Shown here in pieces: positions 1-10,510 of a DNA stretch of 64,000 bases (positions within the stretch are counted from its first letter, which is position 1; each line of letters opens with the position of its first letter). Both the position numbers and the translations under genes were made by a program. The notes beneath the pieces are model-generated. The model did not search any database. It was given only the letters and a program-made list of their open reading frames with translations, and was not told where the DNA came from. Source of the DNA: Aquila chrysaetos chrysaetos (Eukaryota; Chordata; Aves; Accipitriformes; Accipitridae). The stretch spans positions 10,664,001 to 10,728,000 of the forward strand of contig NC_044029.1 in assembly GCF_900496995.4 (NCBI RefSeq), given 5' to 3'.

Positions 1-3000
1 TTTTAATGTAAATTTATCAGCTAAAAGCATGGATGAGAAGTGACTTATAAACACTTTAGATAGATAGGCAATTGCACATTGATTGCTGCATATGGAAACT
101 TATTCCTTCCAGATTTTGGTAATGAAAACAAAGTATGTGTGAAAAATGACTGTGACGCTCCACTAAATCATTTACCCACAATGTTTGAATCCTGTTTCCC
201 ATAAAGGAGCAGAAACATTGTCAGTCTTGTGACTACAGTACTGAGGAAGGTGAAAGATAGCATCTTTGGAATGAAACTGGAGAAATATGACTCATCCTTT
301 TTTGTCCCTTGCCAAGCTTACCTTGACATTTATTTCTTTGCTGGAGTGCAGAACATGTTTACAGAAGTTTACTCCATGCAAATGCATCTGGATTTCCTCC
401 GAACTGTCAGCAGCTTGCACAACGAGAAGTGAGATTCAGTTTACCACCTCATGGAATGTTCTTTGTTCATGATGGTAAATTAAATGGCACTGCGGGTTTG
501 AACATTGACGGCATACACGGGCAGCCTTGTGTTTTGGAAACTTCATATCCCAGTGAGAACTCTGTAATCTCCCTCTGTCTTTAGAGGACAAAACCAAACC
601 TTAGATGTGAGCTGGCGCAGACCTATCTGGGTAGCAGCTTTGCATCTTAGGCCATGTTTCCAAATGAAAAACACTGCAGAATTCCTGCAAAGATTGTGAC
701 TGTTTAATATGGTTTATAGGGTTTTTAGTATTTAGGCCATGTCTGCATGGGAAGAGTTGAAACTATATATTCCTGATCCATTTCAATGCAAAGCAAAATG
801 CATTTGTTTAAACAAATCATTAATGATTTACTCTGTCCAAGGAATACACACACAGTTAGGGATCACCTCTTCAGTGAGGGAGGGTAATTTTCTTAATTTC
901 TCTGTTATTGGAGTGGATATGATGGTACAACCAACCCAAAACTTAGTTTAGTTTAATATGGTAATGTATCGATACAAGCATAACCAGCTTTTGCATGGTT
1001 TCTGCCTTCTGAACACAAGATCATAAGGGTTTTACGTTTGTAACTAGGTAAACATCTTAAATGTAGTTAGATTCGTGCAGTTTTTACAGTCTAGACAGAC
1101 TAGCTTGGTGACATACAAATCAAGGCAATTCTGTTTACCTTCATAGGCATTAAATGTGATTGTTGTGCAGTCACACAGCAGTCACCAGTGCAAAACTAAG
1201 GAAGAGTGTCCATAGTCTAAAGCATTCAGAGCTCTAAAATGCTTTCCCATTCAGACATTTACCAATATTCACAGGTATGTTTTTTACTTCTTCACCAAGT
1301 ATTTTTGTCTTGTAATCACACTGTCAAACCAAAACCTTTTATATTATTGCATACATTATAGAAGAAATAGCATAGGTAATATTTCTGTCATTTAAGCAGA
1401 GTATGGTTCTTTTGGAGAAGCATCTAGGCATTAAGCGACTTACTTTGCATAATCACATTTACTTGTTACTATGTTATGATGACATCAGAGAAGTAGCCCA
1501 ACTTTTTCCACAGACTCTGTGTTACTTCTTAGAGAAATTATTTACTCCTGCCTACTTGACATTTACAAAATGAAAGAGAGGAAAAAGTAAGAATTGAATT
1601 ATTGCAAGAGCAATCTTCAGTGACAGCAGCATCACAGGCATATTATATCATCACCTTTGTAATTAGTTTAAAGAAATCTGAAGCTGCTATAATATATAAT
1701 TTAACTGAGCCAGATAATTGTAGCTTGGATTTGTATCTCCTGTTATTTGTTGTGTTTCGTAAAGATGATTATATATGTTTAAGTTCTCTATTTTGTATAC
1801 ATCTGTTTGATTTTAATGTTGTATATAATAGACTACATAAGTTGCTCTTTATTTAGTGCTTTTGCTGCATGGCTGTAAGCCGAACTACCCAAATAAGTAA
1901 ACAAATGAGCCCAGAGGGTTGCAGGAATACATGATACCTGACAGTCCTCAGGGACCCATGCTCCAGATGGGATATGTTTTTTCATTTGTGAAGAGTGGTG
2001 CCAGGCTTCTTGATTTTGAACAGCACTGCCCTCTTTGAAGAAAATTATATGCATAATTCGGGTTAATTTTTTAATATTTTTCCAACTTTTCAACTTTCAG
2101 AAAGTTAATGGAGAATCATAAGGAGCTACTTTAACGTGTATCACTTCTTTAGAGGAGTACCAAATAGTTTTAAGGTAAAGTTTGCTCCAATCTCTTTCTA
2201 TCCTAATCTCCTCCAGGAATGGATGGACTAATTCAGATTTTTGTATGTGAGATCCTTCTCTCACTTTCAGCCAGGTGATCAGAAGAGCTGTACTGCTAGG
2301 GAACCAAACAGATTAACAACCAATTCTCATTTACATCTCCTTCTGCTAGTCAGGGTTAAACTTCAGCTATGAGCTATGAACCTGCTCACTTAATGAAGCT
2401 GCAGAGAGTCATATCTCCTCAGAGCATTGCTTGTAATCACCAATTTCCCAAAGACTTAAAGTGCAACTTTGGGAATAGTATCTGACCTGAATATTCTCTG
2501 ACCTCTATACACTTTAAAAATGTCCTGTACAAACACAGCAACTGCAGGAACTTACTGATGTACACTGTGGTACTGATGTTCCCTTGTATTTTGGGAGTCT
2601 TGTGCCCTCATGCCATTTATTCATTAACCAGCAGAGGACTAAGAGCTAGGTTTGATCCCCGCATGATTAGACCGGCTGTAAGTTTCCTACTATGAATCAG
2701 AACCAAACTCAAGACCTCATTTCTCTGACCTGAGTGTGCTGTCACCAAACCTGCCTCTGACACTGGCTCAAGAACTTACATCTTCAATAATGTCCTCTTT
2801 CCTTTGTTCAAGATTTGACCTAGCAGACACCGAAAAGCTAATGCCCATTTCGGAAGGCATGAGTGCAATGGCAGGAACAGTGTAGATAAATCTACCTTCT
2901 GGCATTTCCATTAGCCATGCTGAAACCCTATTTTTAGGTTCCCTGTAATCTAAGTGGAGGGTCCTGATTTAGGATGTCACTGTAGAGGGCATTTCCAGGC

Positions 3001-3106
3001 TAGAAATGCTTTTCATCTGGCTAGGACAATCACAAAAGACAAGGAACCCCCTCTGTACTCTGCCTACCTGTTACAGACTTGCCTTTTCCCAGCATTTAGC
3101 AGCAGA

Positions 3107-3152
3107 ACCTTTCTTTAAAGGTGTCATCAACCCTTCTTTAAAGGTGTCATCA
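3107..3152 (+). repeat. 23-bp tandem duplication
   Basis: Two copies of a 23-base unit (ACCTTTCTTTAAAGGTGTCA plus TCA) abut at 3,129/3,130. They differ at one base, the T/C at unit position 4. The near identity indicates a recent local duplication. Confidence 0.93.
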
Positions 3153-5628
3153 GGTCTCAGCAGTGCCACTGTGCCTGGCACAGGTCACCGAGCCATCAAC
3201 CTGGGCAGCTTTACTGTGTCCCCCAACACCAACCGCCTAGGGCATCAGAGAGCAGCTAATAGACATCATCTCTTCAGCAGATCCCCATCTCCTCCCTTGG
3301 TTCAAGTAGATGATTTCACTCAAAGTGATAAAAAAACCATTGGTCTGCCCTAGATCAGAAACTACATGTAAAAAAGAGTTAATACTTGTGAGATGGTTTA
3401 ATGTCTTAGTCAGGAGCAATCTGCTTTGGAAAACCGTAAGAATTTACTTAGACCAGATGCAGCATGTTTCTCTGGCCAGATGTGGGCTAGGGATCAGGCT
3501 ACGACTGCTGGCTAGTCATAAGAATCAGCCTCTTCTGGGAAGTGCAAAAACTCCGTCTTAGCTTCCAAGTTTCTCTTTATCAAGAAGCCTAAAGGGACTT
3601 CAAATTCAAATGATGGTGTCACTTAAAAGAAACTCAGGTGAGACACTAGAGAAACAGACTGGCTAGAAACTAAGCCACCAGAGTCCTACAAGGTTAACAG
3701 TAATATATTGTTAAAACAGTTGCTATGAAATATTTTCAGTATGAGAGATGATATTAAAAGCTAAAATATGTACAGTCACTCCTAACATAAGTCATGTAAG
3801 CCTAAATAATTCCAAATGCATGGTGAGCAATGAATGTACTAGAGCTCCAGATCACTAATCTCAGCTTTCTCTATGAATACCTGGACTGAATCTGTGGTAA
3901 ACCACCTTTACAGCATTCCTTATGTCTATTGCAGTTTTAGATCAGATAATTATATCAAAGCCTTATTATTCTGGTAGTTGACTAACATCTGCTTGCTTGC
4001 CACAACAAACAAGCTATATGATAACAATGTAATTTCTTTTGAGATAGCTTAGTTGGTGCCTCCCTTGGGACCAGAAAACTGCATATCAAACTTCATAATT
4101 TCTTGCTAGTAGGAAAATGTTGAGAGGGGTGTGTATTAAAGTCCTATTATCCATTTGATTGGTTCATTTTTAGACATTAATAGAGGGCCATATCAGTCTA
4201 CATACCACATGAACTGTATTACTCCACAAATAGACTCATTGAAGTGACTGACATACATACTTGCAATATGGAAACCCTTGCATAGTCCAGCTCTTGTCTT
4301 CTCAGCTGCTAAGAAGACTCTGATCAAAGGAGAATCATTGCAGTTGCTTTGGGGTGAAAAGACAGGGAAAGTCAAATGAAAATTTCCAGTTGTACTGTGG
4401 ATTTGAAGATGGGACTGTATTCCACAGATCTCCCAAGTACTCCTCAACAAAGCTGTGAACTACAGATGCTCTACCAATTTTTAGATTTGGGTCTATAAAG
4501 AATCTAGAATGGTAAATGAGGTTCCAATGCAGCACATAATTCTTGCTTTATCACTGGTACAAGGCATATACACATTTGAAAAATATTAACAGTATTTATT
4601 ATCATATTTTAAAGTTTTCTATTTGATTATATTTATAGTGTGTATTGTTTCTTTATGCAGTAAAGTAGTATATAGTAGTATTGATTCTTTGTGCAGTGAA
4701 AAGAGCTGCTGATGGGACTCATCACCTCCCTATTTAAATGCTGTTATGACACCTATCTATCTAAAATTCTAGTGATATGTATAAAATTTGATCCAAATGC
4801 AAGCACATGAAAGAGATGTAGGAAGCGTTACTTAAAAGTCTAGGCCATACCCATTCTGTATCTTCTGTGTACCAAAAGCATTGAAAACAATGCTGTCTTG
4901 ATGAAAACCTTTGACTTTTAGTATATAATAGCAACTACTTTTAGAAATCTTTTTCTTTCTAAACTATCACTTGGCTTAATATCTATCGTTAATTGTCTCC
5001 TACAATCCATCGACCCTATTAATGTAACAGAGTAAGAATATATTCTATCAGTTGTTGGATTTAGTCAAGGCGGAGATGTATAGTGTCAGTAGTGTTGTCA
5101 TTCCACTGAGGTAAACAGCACACAAAGATATTGTATTTTCACAAATTTATCCTAAATTGATACCATAATGACCTGTGCCACCTTCACAGTTCCCAGGCTG
5201 AGCCAGGTTGAGCTAAGCCTGTACTTGACTAGGAAACCTCCAAGAAAAATATATAGTGCTGTAGGAAGCGGTGTCAGTGTATATGGGACCCTTCCTTCTA
5301 ACGCGTTATAAAACACATTCCCCGGCCAGTTGCTAGGCGGCAGCGTGCAGTTCGAAGTTCTGTCTCTTCTAATGGACCTGCTGTGCGTTTCCTACTCTAA
5401 ATTTTTGTGCAGTCTGTTAACCACTTGCCTATTATCCCAGAATTGGGAGAGCAAAGTGATGCCTAATTAGGAAGCGTACTGCTTTAACTATGACTGTAGG
5501 CAGCGTGAAGTCTTCAGAGATGTAGATGCAGGTATAATCATGGAGAGAACACGGGATCAGGCAGTCTTATCCCATCTAACAGCAATTATCAGGAATTCCA
5601 TGAAACTTGCCATATCCTTTATGTGTTA

Positions 5629-5648
5629 TATGATCACTTGTGATCATA
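5629..5648. repeat. Near-palindrome, 9-bp arms with a 2-bp centre
   Basis: TATGATCAC and GTGATCATA are separated by TT. This is a compact inverted repeat in intergenic DNA with no associated gene. Confidence 0.85.
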
Positions 5649-7015
5649 CCAGTATAAAACTTAAGCTTTACGACTCTCTAGTTCCCTGGAAACAGATCAC
5701 AGAAACCCTCTGCTGCTGTTGAATTTTGTGCTGGTGGAAGCCATTTGTTTAGTTGAAGCCTATGGTGTTTCCATTCAAAACACAGACTGAGGAATCCAGG
5801 TCCAAATCTATCCTAGTGTAGCCAGCGTAATGTACCTTATTCTTTGGATTAATTGGTTTGAAGCCCATTGAATTTGATGGCAGTCCCTCCATTGATCTCA
5901 GGGAGTTCTGGACTGCACTTTGCGTTTGGAGACTTGTTTGTTAATAAGCCTGTAGGGAGTAAGTGCGTGCTTGCCAGCAGCTCACCTCAAGAGACTAACT
6001 TCTCTGGAAAGGAAAAAAAAATTAATCCTAGCGTGGATGCCCTAAAAAGGGGGGGGTTGTGTAGAGCATTAAGGGAACACTGTTTACCTTTTCATAAATG
6101 AAAGCTTTAAGATTCAGTCAGCTGTGTCTTCTTTAATAACTTTTCTTAGCAAGTATTTATGAGGATGGTAGGAACATGAATACACTGTAATTCAGATAAT
6201 GGGCCATTGCTTGATAACGTTGAAAGATATTTTGCACAGTCTAGTAGCCTAAGAAATTATAGGCAAATGTACCTTTGGGAAATCAAATTTTGCCGTATTG
6301 CATAGTTTCAGACGATAATGGAAGATGAGCAGCTGCATTTATGTAATCTGTTTTTTTCACGATTATTTGTATGGAAAAAAGATCACTAACCATGATTAGC
6401 TCTCCATCAGCACACGGCGTCTTCCTTTAAATAAACTGTTCAATGTCAGAAAAGTGAAACACATCAAATGAAGTCCTGGCAAGACTCTTTCTCCATTACA
6501 TCCTTGAAATTTTCTATTCAGATAAAGCTTTTGGGGTGAAATAGTTAGCTGGCTGTACTGATGTATCTTGATTTTTAAATACGTGACAAAACCAGCTATT
6601 ACGTAACTCTCTGGGGCGGGTTTGTCCTTACCTAGGAAAACAGGACAAAACAAGAGGAGCTGGTACATGCCGCGAGAGAGACTCTGGCACCCGTGTGCCG
6701 TGCGGCACCGCGCTCCCTCCCAGGAGTGCCGGCCGCTGGGGCTGGCGAGACACCCATCTGGGACCAGGGGTCAGCACCCAGGCCAGAAAAACCAGTAACA
6801 ACAACAAAATCATTCATACACGTTTGTGCCGGGTCGGTTTGTTCATACGCATGAGGTACAAATACCCTTACAGCAAAGGCAGGCTATTGTTTAAGATGAT
6901 TCCCGTGTATCCACGGAAGGGAGAACCAAGTCTGATGGTGAGGAAAGAGCTTTTCCCGAGAGCACTGCCATGACCCAGGCAAGGGATCTTCTTTATGGCA
7001 AGGGCACTAGGGCAG

Positions 7016-7060
7016 GGTATATATTACGTCACATGTGAGATTCTCTGATTTTGAGTCAGC
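7016..7060 (+). promoter_or_regulatory. Clustered CRE, E-box and AP-1-like sites
   Basis: Within 45 bases occur a TATATATTA, TTACGTCA (7,024-7,031, CRE/ATF type) overlapping the palindromic E-box CACATGTG (7,030-7,037), and TGAGTCAGC (7,052-7,060, AP-1/half-MARE type). The spacing is compact for a region with no gene, which suggests an enhancer or a weak promoter. This is motif reading only. Confidence 0.3.
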
Positions 7061-7979
7061 TGGTTGAGACAGAAATAAGTCAGAGCACTGTGCAGCAATA
7101 ATTGCTAGCTGAGGCACTAATTGGAACAAGTTGCCCTTAGGGGGGAAATTAAAAACAAAGGGATACAGCTTCCCATGATCTTTGCACTGCTGAATCCATT
7201 TACAGCAGCGAGTTCTCCATCACCGTGGGCAGGGGCAGTGGCGGGCTCTGAATCGGTGCTGAAATCTAACGGCTCTCAGCAGGTGCCATAAGGCCACTCT
7301 TCAGGAGGGAGAGAATAAGACTGGCTTAACGACTTGTATTATTTCTAGGTTTATATGGCTGGAGAGAAAAAATTAAACCTTTAACTCTCTCATTCGATAT
7401 AAAGATGATAAACAACGTGCCATAATAATAGGACCTTTCCTGTGCAAGGAACATGCTCTAGTAAAGCAGGAAACATTGTTTGGTTTCTTATGGTCCCTGG
7501 AGCAGCTTGTAAAAAATATTTTTGCACGTTCTAATCGTACCACTTCCCACTCCTAAAATGATGCTCACTGAGACCAACAAACTGCTTCTTCTTCTGGCAT
7601 GGTCCTAAGACTCAGAAGTGCACAGAGTATGACTTGTGGGGCTAAACTGTTCTCTGGGAACTTTAGGCATATTCAGCCTGCAACATTTCCATTTCAGTCT
7701 TTTTCAAAATGTATTTGAATAATCTCACTGGGAGATTTTCTCCACTGGATTGCCTGTGGACAATATGTTCTATTTTTCTGGGAACAAAATAATATTTATG
7801 GCTTATTTTCCAGGTCTTTTCTTGAATATATACAAGCTGGTAATGACACTAGATAACTTAGCTGATGCAGAGTTCCATAACACTGTACATATGCAGCAAT
7901 AGGTCCCATCCTAGTTTGACAGCAAAGAGTCAGCTACTGAAGTCAGTGTGGTAGTGTCTGAAAGAGTGAGTTCAAGTTT

Positions 7980-8184
7980 GGGGTTTTCTTCCCCTTCTTA
8001 AATCTGCTTTTCCAGAGGCACTACCACCGTCACTGGTGGGCTCGGCCTTGGCCGGCGGCGGGTCCGTCTCGGAGCTGGCTGGCATGGGCTCTGTCGGACA
8101 TAGGGGAAGCTTCCAGCAGCTTCTCACAGAAGCCACCCCTGTAGCCCCCCCGCCACCAAAACCTTGCCACGCAGACCCAATACA
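7980..8184 (-). mobile_element. Degenerate interspersed repeat, possibly an endogenous-retrovirus LTR
   Basis: On the minus strand this GC-rich block begins TGTATTGGGTCTGCGTGGCA and ends in a purine-rich stretch (AAGAAGGGGAAGAAAA). I recall very similar sequence recurring in bird genomes in the context of ERVL-like LTRs, and the TG start fits an LTR end. No matching second LTR, primer-binding site or retroviral gene is visible nearby, so if correct it is solitary and truncated. An open frame of 74 codons over it is rich in Gly/Pro/Ser and is not a gene. The family assignment is from memory and uncertain. Confidence 0.45.
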
Positions 8185-8247
8185 AGAATACACCAAGGAC
8201 GCACCATTACGTGTTTACCCTGGTTTATATTCTTCCATAAACACCTG

Positions 8248-8339
8248 CTTTGGCCATTGTCGGAGGCACGATATTGGGCTATGTGGACTCTTTGGTCTGA
8301 CCCAACCTCGTTATTCCTCTTCTCTTATGTTCTTCTGAT
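8248..8339 (+). mobile_element. Old CR1 LINE 3'-end fragment of the amniote-wide type
   Basis: The run GGCCATTGTCGGAGGCACGA, followed by TTGGGCTATGTGGAC, TTTGGTCTGACCCAA and ending CTTATGTTCTTCTG, resembles the CR1 3' end common in turtles, crocodilians and birds, in plus orientation. Several substitutions against the remembered consensus indicate an old insertion. The 3' tail motif is ATGTTCTTCTG, unlike the ATTCTATG tails of the two other CR1 copies here. Confidence 0.72.
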
Positions 8340-9839
8340 GAATTTATTTTCTGCTTCACTGATTCAATCTACAGTCTGCAGGGCCCATTACCTTGTTATG
8401 AGGGAAATTAGGTAGACAAATTATTCTTGACAGTTCCTCAGGGGCTGCTACCCCTTACTCCTTGCTTTGTTATCCTCTCAGGATGCACAGAGACGGACTG
8501 AGATATCTCTTATTTGGGCTTGCTTTTGTCAAAACCTCATTTTTTCCTATGGCAAAAGCAAATTAAATTTTGCTTCAGACATGTAGGTTACAGCAATATG
8601 GACTATTCTATACTCCCTCTAATTTTCATTTTCAAGCCAGCAGACTTTTCTTTGCAATAATTCTTATTTAGCATCTAGATAACAAGTGCTAAATTATTGC
8701 TTAAATAGTTGCTAGATTCAGTAAAGATAAATATGAGGCCTTAGCATGTAGTTGCCTATCTGAAAATGGTGGTGTATGAGTTACATTGGAACATAAATAA
8801 TATAGCTGAAAAGCAATGTGAACAGTGTCTTTGATCATGATGTACCGGAGCAGACTGTGTCGTTTGCTTCGGTAGAGAAAGGAAGTTACTAACATTGCTA
8901 CGGCATCTTTTAATCCATCCTTTGACCTCCATTTCACAGTTCAGTTGCAGCACTGAAAAATATTGCTTTCAGCAACTGTGCTAGCAGTTGCAGAATAGGC
9001 AAATTGGGAATCTCAAGACATAGGGTAAACGGTACAACAGTCACGGATTTAGTTCTGACTGAAGGGTGTTGTATGGGGATGCCAAATCCCACACCACAAG
9101 TACCAACGATACAACAAATTACTCCCTTCATCAGTTACTTCTGACATGGCCTTCTTGCAACTCAGTCACTTTCATAGCTCAAATACATTTCTCATTCAGA
9201 GTCAATGTTAGGTCTTCAAAGTCCTCCTATTTACTGTTATTCTGAAAATGACAAGATTTTTAGACATCTTTTACTGCTGTTTTAGATAAGGCATCAGTCA
9301 CATTCTTAAATGGCTGGGTACAATTTGCTAATTTTGTTTCTTTTAATATGGTGATTACACAGCTTCTAACACCACCTTCATTGACAAGGAATTTAAAAGA
9401 AGTCATGGTCAATGAGAGTTTATTTAAACTTTTTGAATAATTTTTTAATTCTCCAAATCTCTAGTTAAATGTCTGTGCAGCTTTCTTGACACATTTTCAC
9501 CAGCTCTATATGCTGTAGCTGAGTATATGGCTTGACAACTTATAGGTGAAACAAATGAAATCATAGGTGAAAATATGATTTCATTTTATGTCATTAATTT
9601 ATTTAAGCATAATGCATTCCTAAGACTAGGTCCATGAGAGAAATCCCAAGGTGCTCCTGCAAAGAATAATGAGTTGAGGTGATTAACATCCCTTGCCACT
9701 TTTTTTTCCCAAAACTTGAAGTGCTGCTCAATGTCTTGGCTAAGTCCAAATTCAGCGAGTTAGAGGGTTTTTGTATGAGCACTGAACATTCTCCTCCGTC
9801 TGCATGGTCTCGCTCAGGTGTAGTTCTGTAATAGAGCTG
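8340..9839. other. Intergenic, no gene recognised
   Basis: AT-rich sequence between the CR1 fragment and the CpG patch at 10 kb. Apart from the inverted repeat at 9,553-9,586 I see nothing notable. Confidence 0.6.
9553..9586. repeat. 12-bp perfect inverted repeat with a 10-bp loop
   Basis: AAATGAAATCAT (9,553-9,564) is mirrored by ATGATTTCATTT (9,575-9,586). It could form a hairpin in single-stranded DNA or RNA. Nothing nearby suggests an RNA gene. Confidence 0.85.
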
Positions 9840-10510
9840 CAGGAACGAGCGCTGCTCGCCCTGCGTGCTGGGCGCGCTCCGGAACTGAGCGCAGCGAGAC
9901 CGAGTCTCTCCAGTGCTCCTTTTGTAGGAGCTCACTCCACCCCTGTCGAAGCTGCGGTGCACACGTGAAGAAGAGTCTTTCCTCGTTGCTTCTCTGAATA
10001 TTTTTCTTGTTTTCTGCACCTGTACGCGTAAGCGCGCGTGGGAGCAGGGGAGGGGGCAGGAGGTTGGATGTGCGCTTCCTGACTTCACGGCACCTTCAAA
10101 ACAACCACGTTTTCTGAGGTCACCCAAACAGATCAAAGTGGCTCTACTCTTCCTTGCCCCAAAGAGTTCCGCGTCTCAAATCCACCCCTCACCGAGGACA
10201 ACACGTACATATTTTTACACCGTCTCTACGTTGTCTCAGGAGCTTTCGGCAATTCAGAGATGCCCAGGGTCCAGCTCTGCGTGTTCACGCCGTCCTCAGA
10301 GGCCTGAGGTTGGCGTGCCGAGCGATCCCACGCGATGCTGCAGAGTCGGCGCGCGTTGGGACCTCAACGTGCTGGTTGTCAACCTCAACCGTCCCTCCCG
10401 TCCGGTGGCGACCGCTGCGAGGGCAGGCAGGGGCTTGGCGGTGGCCGAGCCAAGCACGAGTAGAGCTTCTCTCTGCTGCAGAAAAGAACATGCTCGAGTA
10501 TAATTTAAAG
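9840..10510. promoter_or_regulatory. Isolated CpG-rich patch (candidate orphan CpG island)
   Basis: In AT-rich surroundings, about 670 bases are clearly enriched in C+G and CpG, for example GGGCGCGCTCCGGAACTGAG near 9,869 and GTCGGCGCGCGTTGGGACCT near 10,344. Opposed open frames lie on either side (minus 10,136-9,603, 177 codons; plus 10,138-10,503 and 10,154-10,522, 121-122 codons). None resembles a protein family I know, and long frames are expected in such composition. It could be the promoter of an unannotated non-coding RNA, an enhancer, or a GC-rich repeat relic. Confidence 0.4.

Larger units (their letters stand above)
1..7979. other. Intergenic, no gene recognised
   Basis: AT-rich DNA. 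Open frames are all at or below about 115 codons with no family resemblance. It contains the 23-bp duplication near 3.1 kb, the near-palindrome at 5.63 kb, a small CpG-enriched patch at about 6,660-6,790 and the motif cluster at 7.03 kb. Confidence 0.6.

Noticed and set aside
2648..2666. GGTTTGATCCCCGC resembling a tRNA B box
   Set aside because: No matching A box, acceptor stem or cloverleaf could be found around it; at most a SINE trace.
9603..10136. 177-codon minus-strand open frame
   Set aside because: No similarity I recognise; half of it lies in a CpG-rich patch and the rest in AT-rich DNA, with no splice or conservation evidence. Kept only as part of the CpG-patch observation.
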